A DNA stretch of 64,000 nt from Bacteroides pyogenes_A. Lineage in GTDB: Bacteria > Bacteroidota > Bacteroidia > Bacteroidales > Bacteroidaceae. The position numbers were made by a program, and so were the translations under genes. The notes beneath the pieces were generated by a model. It ran no database searches. It was not told the origin of the DNA and saw only the letters and a list, made by a program, of their open reading frames with translations. The stretch is taken from assembly GCF_048595595.1 (NCBI RefSeq), contig NZ_CP184347.1; one strand, 5' to 3'. Positions 8,927 to 17,003 of this stretch are shown here, one piece after another; position 1 is the stretch's first letter; each line of letters starts with the position of its first letter.

Positions 8927-10963
8927 TTAAAACTTCATACGCAACTGCATCTGCAGGTCGGCTTTTTTATTTCCCTTAATCAGATCATTGCCCGAACCTA
9001 TTTCGCGACGGTCGCGATAGATGGTTTCGCCGAACTTCGCTATCAGCATCCAATGCTCATTCAGGTCGTAGCGCAAATGAGCGGTCCACCGCATGCCACG
9101 CCCCTGAAAGGAAGGAGTATGGAATGTATAAAGCAACCCTTTTTCGGCAATATACACCCGCGAATCGTAATCGCCGGTGCGAAAACAGCTGCCCTGAACT
9201 TGCACTTTCAACGGCAGCCAAGGCAGACGGTAAGAGAGCATTTGCGATATCTGATATCCGATAGAGGGAGATTGACCGCGGACATGGAAATGAACATAAT
9301 CCATTGTCGTGCGGCATGAAACCGATTCTGAAGGGTGGCAATCCAACCGATAGCGAAGCTGATGGCGAAATACGGATTGCGTAACGTTTCCGCCCGTTCC
9401 CGTCGCATCCCGTTCTTTTTGTTTATAACGGTATCGGAGATACATAGTGAGATACTTCCGTGGCGAGAAAGTTGCCTGAAACAGTCCGTCGGCTCCGGCA
9501 GAAGGTTTGCTGATCCGGTACTTCTTCCACGGAAACCGGAACAGATCGAACGAAGCGAAGAAATTCCAACGGCGAAACGGAGCGGTTTCCACTGCCAGAT
9601 AACAGCCGTTTTCATTCTGTACGCTGTTTCCTTCGGAAAACGAACGGGCAAACATCGCCCAATAGTCGTAAGCATAGTAGCGATGAATGAACATCAGTTT
9701 TGTTCCTTGCGCCGGAGAATATTCCAAACGATTGAGCGAAGCCCAACCCTGCTTTCCCATCGCCGTTTCGCCCTGAACAGAAAAACGATGGAAGCGACAA
9801 GCATAATCCATCCCCAGATTATAGAACCTCCGTCCGTGCAGACTATAGCGTGAATAGCCTGTTAATAACGGTTCATAACTCCGGTTGAAAAAGTAGTAAA
9901 CCCCGCTTATACCCAGCTTTATACGGTGTTGTTCATAACTAACGTTTCCTCCCGCCGACTGCAAGGCGAAAGCGTCTTTCTTCTCCGCCTCTTTCCGGCT
10001 GCGGTGCAGGCCCGTTCCATACATGGAAGTAATGACGCCGTTCTCAACCGTACCGTCCATCAATCGATGCGAATAAAAAGCCGATACATTCCATCTGTCG
10101 GAAAGAGAAAGCGTGGCAGCCGCTCCCCTGAAGTAGTTCACTTCGTCGGTGGAGGCATGTCTGCGGATACCCTGCCCAACGGTCTGACCGGAAAAAGCAT
10201 ACGCCGTCTTCCCCGTCAGGTATCCGGAACCGAGCACAAGCCCCTGCCCGAAACTTATGCGGTAGTTGCCCAATGCCAATGCTTTCAGGCGTCCGCAGCG
10301 ACGAAGAAAAACATAAAACGAATAATAATCGTATCCCCTCCCGTTGTGTAAAGCTCCGAAAGGCTCTCCGGCATCTTTCTCGGCAGTCATTCCCGCATAC
10401 AGATTGTCCCGATAACGAAATACGTATTTCAAAGAGTTATAAACAGAAGGCCCGAGGTAAGCATGTTCATAACCTTTTCGTTTATAAAACGGTATATCCA
10501 AACGAATTAATCCCTCATGCACACCATATTTCAGACTGTTTTTCAACATGCTTTTCCACCGGAAATCTTCCCGATTGTTGATATCTCTCACACAGACGAA
10601 AGGCAGCAGATATTCGATTGCTCTGCGGTCGAACCCATCCACCAATTGCAGTTCGTAAACAGTCCGCATCGGTCCGTTTACATAAATATAAGCCAACAGA
10701 TTTTCTATTTGGAGATCGGTTAAAAAAGGAAACTGCCGGAGCTGCTCGCGTGTAGCCGTATTCATATCAAGCGGTTCCCGAAGGCGGCGGGAAAGCTCTT
10801 CCAACTCATCTTCCCAATCGATTTCTTCAACATCGTTATTAACAGACGATTCTTCGATTATATCTTCTAAAACACGTTCTGAAGGTGCTTGAGCATTACA
10901 AACGGAAGTTATCAACACACTGTTCATAATACTTATCAACCATATCAGCCGATTTCTTTTCAT
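8927..10963 (-). CDS. helix-hairpin-helix secreted protein with beta-strand-rich C-terminus
   Basis: 678 residues. A signal peptide ends near SVCNAQ. Residues about 45-130 hold ComEA-like helix-hairpin-helix motifs: LDMNTATREQLRQFPFLTD and a second set around LVDGFDRRAIEYLLPF. The remaining ~500 residues are rich in alternating aromatic strands (YRYRYKQ, RYKLD-like patterns, AKFGETIYRDR) and end in LQMQLRMKF. That looks like an outer-membrane beta-barrel rather than a cytoplasmic DNA-binding protein. This architecture recurs in Bacteroidetes as an uncharacterised HhH-domain protein; function unknown. It has its own promoter and is monocistronic, and the susC start lies ~200 bp further left. 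Confidence 0.8.
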   Translation of the reverse strand: MKRNRLIWLISIMNSVLITSVCNAQAPSERVLEDIIEESSVNNDVEEIDWEDELEELSRRLREPLDMNTATREQLRQFPFLTDLQIENLLAYIYVNGPMRTVYELQLVDGFDRRAIEYLLPFVCVRDINNREDFRWKSMLKNSLKYGVHEGLIRLDIPFYKRKGYEHAYLGPSVYNSLKYVFRYRDNLYAGMTAEKDAGEPFGALHNGRGYDYYSFYVFLRRCGRLKALALGNYRISFGQGLVLGSGYLTGKTAYAFSGQTVGQGIRRHASTDEVNYFRGAAATLSLSDRWNVSAFYSHRLMDGTVENGVITSMYGTGLHRSRKEAEKKDAFALQSAGGNVSYEQHRIKLGISGVYYFFNRSYEPLLTGYSRYSLHGRRFYNLGMDYACRFHRFSVQGETAMGKQGWASLNRLEYSPAQGTKLMFIHRYYAYDYWAMFARSFSEGNSVQNENGCYLAVETAPFRRWNFFASFDLFRFPWKKYRISKPSAGADGLFQATFSPRKYLTMYLRYRYKQKERDATGTGGNVTQSVFRHQLRYRLDCHPSESVSCRTTMDYVHFHVRGQSPSIGYQISQMLSYRLPWLPLKVQVQGSCFRTGDYDSRVYIAEKGLLYTFHTPSFQGRGMRWTAHLRYDLNEHWMLIAKFGETIYRDRREIGSGNDLIKGNKKADLQMQLRMKF

Positions 10964-11007
10964 GCAGTAGATTCGTTTTTTTCAAGGTCAACACTTAATT
11001 TGCGGTG

Positions 11008-11037
11008 CAAAAATAAATGAAGTACGACCAACTGCAA
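11008..11037 (-). promoter_or_regulatory. promoter of the helix-hairpin-helix gene
   Basis: Minus-strand TATTTTTG (11008-11015) with TTG at 11035-11037, spacing 19 bp. This is a complete Bacteroidetes-type promoter, giving a leader of about 38 nt before the ATG at 10963. Confidence 0.65.
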
Positions 11038-11180
11038 GCAAAGAATATATTTTTTAGAAGCCAAAGAATGACATTTTTTCAAACCTTGCGGGTAGCTCTT
11101 CCTTTTTTACCATATCAATCGCCAATATTTTCAGCAATATGCCTGCAAAAGCAAGAAACCAAGTTAAATAAGAATGATTT

Positions 11181-11212
11181 TTTTGATTTTATATGGGAAA
11201 GCGCTATCTTTG
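11181..11212 (+). promoter_or_regulatory. promoter of the Panacea toxin-antitoxin operon
   Basis: TTTG at 11181-11184 and TATCTTTG at 11205-11212, spacing 20 bp, a textbook Bacteroidetes promoter. The predicted start near 11219 lies downstream of the in-frame ATG at 11193, so the gene must start at 11253. Confidence 0.75.
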
Positions 11213-11252
11213 TACTAAACAAAAGAAATTCAATCCATTAGGCAATAAGTAT

Positions 11253-11780
11253 ATGACAAAGTTCGAGCAACAAAAGATTATAGAAGTAGTACTCTATATT
11301 CTCAATAAAACGAGAGGTATAGACTATTATCGCTTGTTCAAGATATTGTACTTTGCTAATCAGCGTTCTTTGGTGGAATGGGGGCAATTGATGACAACCG
11401 ATAAATTCTGTGCCCTTCCTCATGGACCCGTTCCAACGGAACTATACAATGCAATTAAAGGTCAAAAAAGCATTCTTCCCCATATAAAAAGTGACATTAA
11501 TGTTGTAGATTACTATTTATTACCCAAACGTGATTCTAACACAGATTATTTATCGGAATATGATATAAAAGTTTTAGATGAATGTATTTCCAAATACGGG
11601 AAAATGAATTTTACGGAACTGGAAAAAACTTCGCATACAAGTTGTTGGGAAAAGGCAAGAGCACAGAAGGGGAGCCATGTAATTGCTCCGGGAGATATTG
11701 CCCGTGACGGTGGCGCCGGTGAAGAACTTATTAAATACATCAATGATTCGATAGCATTTAATGAAGCCTTCGGAAATTAA
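11253..11780 (+). CDS. Panacea-domain (DUF4065/SocA-like) protein, probable antitoxin
   Basis: 175 residues from ATG 11253 (MTKFEQQKIIE). The start is chosen because the mapped promoter lies between the longer ATG (11193) and this one. The sequence has the DUF4065 pattern: ILNKTRGIDYYRLFKILYFAN, then LPHGPVPTELYNAIKG, and a C-terminal KYGKMNFTELEKTSH segment. Panacea domains are known as promiscuous antitoxins encoded next to many unrelated toxins. The next gene overlaps its last 20 bp, which implies translational coupling and a two-gene module. Neutralisation of the partner is inferred from family and context. Confidence 0.8.
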   Translation: MTKFEQQKIIEVVLYILNKTRGIDYYRLFKILYFANQRSLVEWGQLMTTDKFCALPHGPVPTELYNAIKGQKSILPHIKSDINVVDYYLLPKRDSNTDYLSEYDIKVLDECISKYGKMNFTELEKTSHTSCWEKARAQKGSHVIAPGDIARDGGAGEELIKYINDSIAFNEAFGN

Positions 11781-12171
11781 AATAGGAGATGTATTTCGCA
11801 TTACGATGAACAAAGCCAATGGTGTAGTGCCAAAACCCGGAGATACCAGCCGTGATAAATACTTTGTCGTTCTTGGCTTTGATGATGATGGAAATGTTTA
11901 TGGTGGCGTTATTTTTAATTCTTATATCAACATAAACTTACCTCCTTTCGTACAAGCTATGCAGCATCCGGTTAAAGGTAAGGATTATGAATTTCTTTCG
12001 CATGACAGTTATATAGATTGTTCTTCAATTAAAGCGGTAAAAAAGAATAAGCTTCTTAAAAGCAGCAGTTTGGGCACATTGAACACAGAAGATGTTTCAT
12101 CAGTATGTGAGAAAATTAAACATAATTCCAGAATCAGTAAAATTGAATTAAAAAGATTCGGATTGTTATAA
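11761..12171 (+). CDS. PemK/MazF-like small protein, candidate toxin paired with the Panacea protein
   Basis: 136 residues overlapping the Panacea gene by 20 bp. The N-terminus KIGDVFRITMNKAN followed by KYFVVLGFDDDGNVYGGVIFNS resembles the SH3-like barrel of PemK/MazF-type endoribonucleases. A later SYIDCSSIKAVKKNKL also fits that fold. I cannot see a decisive catalytic signature, so the toxin call rests on partial fold similarity plus the tight pairing with a known antitoxin domain. The local DNA is more AT-rich than its neighbours, as is common for mobile toxin-antitoxin modules. Confidence 0.6.
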   Translation: MKPSEIKIGDVFRITMNKANGVVPKPGDTSRDKYFVVLGFDDDGNVYGGVIFNSYININLPPFVQAMQHPVKGKDYEFLSHDSYIDCSSIKAVKKNKLLKSSSLGTLNTEDVSSVCEKIKHNSRISKIELKRFGLL

Positions 12172-12223
12172 TAAAAGCCGGTTATTTCCGTCTTTTTCCA
12201 GTTAACACTTCGCCTTCACATTA

Positions 12224-12337
12224 TAGTTGACAGTTGTTTCCATAGCGTATACATACGCTGAAGTATATCCTGTCATTGCTGAATCTTTGAACTTCGTAGT
12301 TGACAGCCGTTTCCATAACGTATACATACACTGAAGT
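12224..12337. repeat. pair of 41-bp direct repeats
   Basis: Two 41-bp copies, 12224-12264 and 12297-12337, start 73 bp apart and differ at only a few positions. The first contains the dyad AGCGTATACATACGCT (7-bp arms around AC); the second has it partly decayed. They lie in a 746-bp gap with no gene after the toxin stop. Confidence 0.75.
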
Positions 12338-12553
12338 TGCGCCGTTTGCTTTACACACGCTTTAGCCCGGTCATATACATTCACAAAAACGTTCGCCCAA
12401 TCTTCCCTCCCAATGGTCAATTCACTATCACACCGCAGATTAATAGATAAGAGTAGCGGTTATTGGCTCATCCCGAATAAGTAAAACTCTCCGGAAAGAA
12501 TAAATCAATATATTAATTTACTTGTCGCGTAAATATTTTCATAGCATCCCATA

Positions 12554-12650
12554 CATATATAGTCATCACTGATGACTATATATACTCAGCGTGGTGGATA
12601 TATATGCCCAGCGCGGTAGATATATATGGCTACCACGGTGGATATATATG
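12554..12650. repeat. 22-bp tandem repeat array, locus 1
   Basis: About four units of 22 bp (first unit 23), each starting YATATAT and carrying a CCGCGGT-like core; units begin at 12554, 12577, 12599 and 12621, with a partial at 12643. The same repeat family recurs at 32862-32984 and 49002-49334. It fills the AT-rich gap between the toxin-antitoxin pair and the DUF4294 gene. Confidence 0.85.
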
Positions 12651-12905
12651 AATAACAAAACAGCTCTATATGATGATTACATATACCTCTCATGCACCAA
12701 TAAAACCAATAAAAAACAGTAAGTTGAAAATCAAAAACAAACGTTTTTACGGAATGCAACTACTTCTGAGAATAACGCTGAATATCAATATTTCCGTATT
12801 TCAATTCCATAGGAACTCCGGGATAGAAAATCAATACCGGCAGTTTAAATAAGTTAATGAGCCTGAGAAAAAACAATCAAAGCTGATTATCAACAAATAA
12901 TATTC

Positions 12906-12913
12906 TATTTTTG
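12906..12913 (+). promoter_or_regulatory. -7 element just upstream of the DUF4294 gene
   Basis: TATTTTTG matches TAnnTTTG. Transcription would start around 12919-12920, essentially at the GTG start codon (12918), suggesting a leaderless or near-leaderless mRNA. No clear TTG element is present 20 bp upstream. Confidence 0.4.
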
Positions 12914-12917
12914 TAGG

Positions 12918-13520
12918 GTGAAGAAATATCTGTCCATAGCCATCCTATGGTTGTCGGTCGCCTTACTTTGCCCCGGCGTGCAGGCGCAGGAACAACAGCC
13001 CATCCGCGGATACCTCGTTCCGATGTGTATTTACGAAGGGGATACGATACCGTGCGTACAACTCAAGACAGTGTACATCTTCCGCCCGCTCTCGTTCAAA
13101 AGCGAAAAGGAACGGATTGAATATTACCGACTGGTGAGAAACGTGAAAAAGGTATATCCCATTTCCAAAGAGGTGAACCGGGCTATCATCGAAACTTATG
13201 AATACCTCCAAACGTTGCCCAATGAGAAGGCTCGCAACAAACACATCAAACGGGTGGAAAAAGGACTGAAAGAACAATATACCCCGCAAATGAAAAAACT
13301 CTCTTTTTCGCAGGGAAAACTGTTGATAAAGCTGATAGACCGGCAAAGCCACCAAACCAGTTACGAACTGGTAAAAGCATTCATGGGACCTTTTAAGGCA
13401 GGATTTTACCAGACATTCGCCGCCCTGTTCGGCGCCAGCCTGAAGAAAGAATACGATCCCGAAGGGGAAGACAAGATGGTGGAACGAATCGTATTGCAGG
13501 TGGAAAGCGGGCAATTGTGA
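12918..13520 (+). CDS. DUF4294 family exported protein
   Basis: 200 residues starting at GTG 12918. No ATG occurs before residue 36 and the start supplies a clean signal peptide (MKKYLSIAILWLSVALL... ending at VQAQ). The mature part matches DUF4294, a Bacteroidetes-specific family: RGYLVPMCIYEGDTIPCVQL, VYIFRPLSFKSEKE, YRLVRNVKKVYP, and a basic helical middle (LPNEKARNKHIKRVEKGL). Function is unknown; an envelope location is inferred from the signal peptide. It converges on the SpoU methyltransferase gene, with only 4 bp between the two stops. Confidence 0.85.
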   Translation: MKKYLSIAILWLSVALLCPGVQAQEQQPIRGYLVPMCIYEGDTIPCVQLKTVYIFRPLSFKSEKERIEYYRLVRNVKKVYPISKEVNRAIIETYEYLQTLPNEKARNKHIKRVEKGLKEQYTPQMKKLSFSQGKLLIKLIDRQSHQTSYELVKAFMGPFKAGFYQTFAALFGASLKKEYDPEGEDKMVERIVLQVESGQL

Positions 13521-13524
13521 CCTC

Positions 13525-14055
13525 TCATAAACTCAATTTCTTGAACAAATCCCAAATCACAATACCTGCTGTGACCGATACATTCAACGAGTGCTTCGTA
13601 CCGTATTGAGGAATCTCGATGCAACCGTCGGAATGGTCGATAACTTCCTGCTGAACGCCTTTCACTTCGTTTCCCATCACAACGGCATACTTTTTCGATT
13701 TGTCGAGCTCCAGATCGTTCAACATCACGCTTCCTTCAGCCTGCTCCACAGAGTAAACCGTGTATCCTTCGCGACGAAGGTTATCAACAGCTTCAACAGT
13801 GTTATCAACATGTTTCCAATCTACCGTGAACTCAGCGCCCAAAGCCGTTTTATGCATTTCGGGATGCGGAGGAACAGCCGTTATACCGCACAGATACACA
13901 CATTCGATACGAAACGCGTCGGATGTGCGAAACACCGAACCGATATTGTGCATGCTCCGCACATTGTCCAACACAATCACCAAAGGCAACTTATCAACCG
14001 CTTTAAACTCTTCCGCACTGATGCGGTTCAATTCTGTTATTTTCAGCTTTCTCAT
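13525..14055 (-). CDS. TrmH/SpoU-family RNA 2'-O-methyltransferase
   Basis: 176 residues from ATG 14055 (MRKLKITELNRI); a longer in-frame start at 14091 adds 12 residues outside the domain. SPOUT motifs are clear: VLDNVRSMHNIGSVFRTSDAF (motif 1), YAVVMGNEVKGVQQEV (motif 2) and GTKHSLNVSVTAGIVIWDLF (motif 3, knot and SAM site). The protein is short, lacking the N-terminal RNA-binding extension of RlmB/TrmH proper, so the target tRNA or rRNA position cannot be named. It converges with the DUF4294 gene 4 bp away, so each terminator, if any, lies inside the other gene. Confidence 0.9.
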   Translation of the reverse strand: MRKLKITELNRISAEEFKAVDKLPLVIVLDNVRSMHNIGSVFRTSDAFRIECVYLCGITAVPPHPEMHKTALGAEFTVDWKHVDNTVEAVDNLRREGYTVYSVEQAEGSVMLNDLELDKSKKYAVVMGNEVKGVQQEVIDHSDGCIEIPQYGTKHSLNVSVTAGIVIWDLFKKLSL

Positions 14056-14747
14056 TTTCCAATCACCTCTTAATTTTCCGTCAACCAACAAACCGTATAC
14101 AGAATAAGAAAAACAGGATCATTTGTTTTCAACACCCGGAAACCTTATTCCATACAATAAGGATGCAAGCAAGTATTAAAACAAACGATCGTCCTCATCA
14201 TCTTCTTCCATGAGAAACGTTCATGATGAAAAAGAACGCTTTTCTATCGTATGAAGTTATTCGTTCATCACAATGCAATCACTGCCGCAAAGGTAACTCT
14301 TTTCTGTTAACACAACTGTTCATAACGGTTGAAAATCTGTCGAAACTATCGGCAAAGATTTTTAAAAACAATAGTTGCTTTATTCGGAATAAAATATAAT
14401 AGAAGTACGGTATCAACATTCCAAAAAAATAACCTGCAATTTTTGACGAATAGATAAACACATTTTTCAGCGTTCACCTGCCTGTTTATATCCGTAAAGT
14501 TTTTAACTTTGCATATTATCAACAAGAGGTGAATAGCAACTTTTCATTTCTGTAAAGTTTGATGATAATGAAACATATAGCAGTAATAAATGAGAAAACA
14601 AAGCTGTTGATAATATACTCGTAAACCGGAAGCATGGACTAATAACTTATTTTGCAAGAAAAACGGAAAATAGTTTCCAACACTATTAACAGGCTATCAT
14701 CACCAACAAAGATTTTTTTTAAAAAAGGAAAGAAAAAGAATATTATT
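14056..14747. other. gene-free interval upstream of nadA
   Basis: About 690 AT-rich bp with no convincing ORF. TAACTTTG at 14504-14511 (plus strand) is a possible -7 element for nadA and would give a ~230-nt leader. I see no riboswitch I can name in that leader. Confidence 0.4.
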
Positions 14748-15686
14748 ATGAATGAACTCATAAAGAAAATACAGAAGCTGAAAGAAGAGAAGAATGCCAT
14801 CATTCTAGCGCATTACTACCAGAAAGGAGAAATACAGGACATAGCCGATTTTGTGGGCGACAGCTTGGCGTTGGCTCAATGGGCTGCCCGCACGAAAGCG
14901 GACATTATCGTGATGTGCGGTGTTCACTTTATGGGTGAAACCGCAAAAATACTTTGTCCGGACAAGAAAGTGTTGGTTCCCGATCTGAATGCGGGCTGCT
15001 CGTTGGCAGACAGTTGTCCGGCGGATGAATTTGCCAAGTTCGTCGAAGCGCATCCGGGATACACGGTTGTTTCATACGTCAATACCACGGCTGCCGTGAA
15101 AGCGGTGACCGATGTGGTGGTGACTTCCACCAATGCCCGGCAGATAGTGGAAAGTTTCCCAAAAGACGAAAAGATTATTTTCGCTCCCGACCGCAATCTG
15201 GGTAACTATATCAATTCCATCACCGGGCGTGATATGCTCGTTTGGGACGGAGCCTGCCATGTGCACGAACAGTTTTCCGTAGAAAAGATCGTGGAATTGA
15301 AAGCGAAGTATCCCGAAGCTTTGGTGTTAGCTCATCCCGAATGTAAAAGTGCGGTGCTGAAGCTTGCCGATTTCGTAGGATCTACCGCCGCCTTGTTGAA
15401 ATATGCCATCCGCCATCCCGAAAACACGTATATCGTAGCTACGGAATCGGGCATTCTGCATGAGATGCGTAAGCAGTGTCCGCAGACGGAGTTTATTCCC
15501 GCTCCTCCCGACGACAGCACTTGCGCTTGCAACGAATGCAGTTTTATGCGATTGAACACGTTGGAAAAACTCTACGAATGTCTCAAAAACGAATCTCCTG
15601 AAATTACCGTAGATCCGGAAGTCTCCGCAAAAGCCGTGAAACCTATCCATCGGATGCTGGAGATTTCGGAAAAACTGGGGTTGTAA
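14748..15686 (+). CDS. nadA: quinolinate synthase A
   Basis: 312 residues from ATG 14748 (MNELIKKIQKLKEEKNAI). The upstream in-frame extension from 14652 is basic, low-complexity and not family-like. NadA condenses iminoaspartate with dihydroxyacetone phosphate to quinolinate in NAD synthesis, using a 4Fe-4S cluster. Diagnostic motifs: AIILAHYYQKGEIQDIADFVGDS, CGVHFMGETAKIL, LNAGCSLADSC, VLAHPECK and CACNECSFM, containing the three conserved cluster cysteines. The partner nadB lies 22 kb away at 36539-38110 rather than adjacent. Confidence 0.97.
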   Translation: MNELIKKIQKLKEEKNAIILAHYYQKGEIQDIADFVGDSLALAQWAARTKADIIVMCGVHFMGETAKILCPDKKVLVPDLNAGCSLADSCPADEFAKFVEAHPGYTVVSYVNTTAAVKAVTDVVVTSTNARQIVESFPKDEKIIFAPDRNLGNYINSITGRDMLVWDGACHVHEQFSVEKIVELKAKYPEALVLAHPECKSAVLKLADFVGSTAALLKYAIRHPENTYIVATESGILHEMRKQCPQTEFIPAPPDDSTCACNECSFMRLNTLEKLYECLKNESPEITVDPEVSAKAVKPIHRMLEISEKLGL

Positions 15687-15743
15687 TTCAGAATCTGCGA
15701 TGCATGCGATTGTTCGATTGTTCGCTTAAGAAATCCTTTGGTT

Positions 15744-15946
15744 TACCGGTGAAATGGTAGTTCATCGTCAACCAGGCGCTTACACGCACCTCCATCGCCT
15801 TGCAGCTACCGGTAAAATAGTGACTCCTCGTCGGTAGGTTTTGATTATATACCTTTTATATAATCGTACTGACAGTCGGCGTTAAGGGATGATGAGCCTG
15901 TTGCAAAGGACTTTGAATATATCTTTTATACAATCGTACCGACAGT
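15744..15946. repeat. two pairs of imperfect direct repeats between nadA and tRNA-Pro
   Basis: Pair one: 15744-15770 and 15807-15833 (TACCGGT..AAAT.. type, 63 bp apart). Pair two: 15841-15876 and 15913-15946 (ending AATCGTACYGACAGT, 70 bp apart). They lie in a 545-bp gap that otherwise holds only the tRNA promoter. Confidence 0.6.
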
Positions 15947-16140
15947 TTTCTGAAGTTGATACAGAAAACATAGCAGTTCGATACGGCAAACTTCAGGAGT
16001 GTGTTTGCCACCTGTCCGGTTGGTATTTTTTCTGTAAAAATGAAACTCTGCTTCCGGATAACAGCCTGTTGTTTGTTGTTTCAACCGTTTTTTGTCGATG
16101 AATAGCCAAAGTCGGTTGAATCAAAAAATGAAGAATATTG

Positions 16141-16171
16141 TTTGATATAACAAAATTAGTTCCTATCTTTG
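16141..16171 (+). promoter_or_regulatory. promoter of tRNA-Pro
   Basis: TTTG at 16141-16144 and TATCTTTG at 16164-16171, spacing 19 bp. Predicted start near 16178, about 55 nt before the mature tRNA. Confidence 0.75.
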
Positions 16172-16232
16172 CAGCCGAAAACGTTATCGGACATCGATGT
16201 GTATCGAAAACGGTGATTTTTTATCTGATAAT

Positions 16233-16305
16233 CGGAATGTAGCGCAGTTGGTAGCGCACTACGTTCGGGACGTAGGGGTCGGGCGTTCGAGTCGCCTCAT
16301 TCCGA
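16233..16305 (+). tRNA. tRNA-Pro (anticodon CGG)
   Basis: A 73-nt cloverleaf folds by eye: acceptor arm CGGAATG/CATTCCG with discriminator A, D stem GCGC/GCGC, anticodon stem CTACG/CGTAG around loop TTCGGGA (anticodon CGG, reading CCG), and T arm GGGCG/CGCCT with loop TTCGAGT. The 3' CCA is not encoded. It has its own promoter and terminator. Confidence 0.96.
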
Positions 16306-16307
16306 CT

Positions 16308-16351
16308 CAAAAGCGACAATGGAAATTTCTCTATTGTCGCTTTTGTTTTTT
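16308..16351 (+). terminator. intrinsic terminator of tRNA-Pro
   Basis: Perfect 13-bp stem CAAAAGCGACAAT / ATTGTCGCTTTTG around a 12-nt loop, followed by TTTTTT. Confidence 0.92.
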
Positions 16352-16358
16352 ATCTTTG
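16351..16358 (+). promoter_or_regulatory. -7 element for the GrpB-acyltransferase pair
   Basis: TATCTTTG directly abuts the T-tract of the tRNA terminator and leaves a leader of about 56 nt before ATG 16421. No well-spaced TTG is visible. Confidence 0.45.
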
Positions 16359-16420
16359 CTATGATATTGGAAAACTTGCAGAAAATGAATAAAATGTAAA
16401 CTTGAAATCAAGGCAGGCGA

Positions 16421-17001
16421 ATGAAACAGATCAATGAAAATGAACAGCTTTATAGCAAGACCCTTGAAGAATTGTGGGAATTGTTTCCTATTATTCTGAC
16501 AGCACACCAAGCATATTGGGCCGATTGGTTTGATGAAGAAAGGCAAAATTTGGAACATCGATTGCCCGCAGATGAAATTGTTCGTATTAGTCATATCGGA
16601 AGTACGGCTGTTGAAGGTATTTGGGCAAAACCTATCATTGATATTCTTTTGGAAGTAGAGGTAAATTGCAAGATTAGCGAGATAAAAAAAATATACTTGA
16701 TGCAGGTTATTTGTTAATGTCTGAAACTGAAAAACGCATATCATTTAATAAAGGATATACGTTACATGGTTTTGCGGAAAGAGTGTTTCATTTGCATTTG
16801 CGTTTTGAAGGTGATAATGAAGAACTTTATTTTCGAGATTATCTTAAAACTCATTTTGATGTAGCCAGGGAGTATGAACGACTTAAGCTGTCGTTATGCA
16901 AATCATATCGACACGATAGAGATGGCTATACTGATAAAAAGACTTGCTTTGTGATGAAATATACAGAAATTGGGAAAAGTATATATAAAGGTAGATATTA
17001 A
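16421..17001 (+). pseudogene. GrpB/UPF0157 family gene interrupted by a frameshift
   Basis: Two adjacent frames together make one GrpB-family (UPF0157, nucleotidyltransferase-fold) protein of about 193 residues. The first part (16421-16717) has RISHIGSTAVEGIWAKPIID; the second (from about 16694) has DAGYLLMSETEKRISFNKGY, ERVFHLHLRFEG and ELYFRDYLKTHFDVAREYE. The break is at a run of eight A (16684-16691); one more A would restore a continuous family match. It may be a true inactivating deletion, transcriptional slippage at the A tract, or a sequencing error. The acyltransferase gene starts 2 bp after its stop, so the two form an operon. Confidence 0.8.
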
Positions 17002-17003
17002 GT

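Noticed and set aside
14512..14747. Riboswitch in the nadA leader
   Set aside because: No recognisable aptamer signature; only a long AT-rich leader could be seen.
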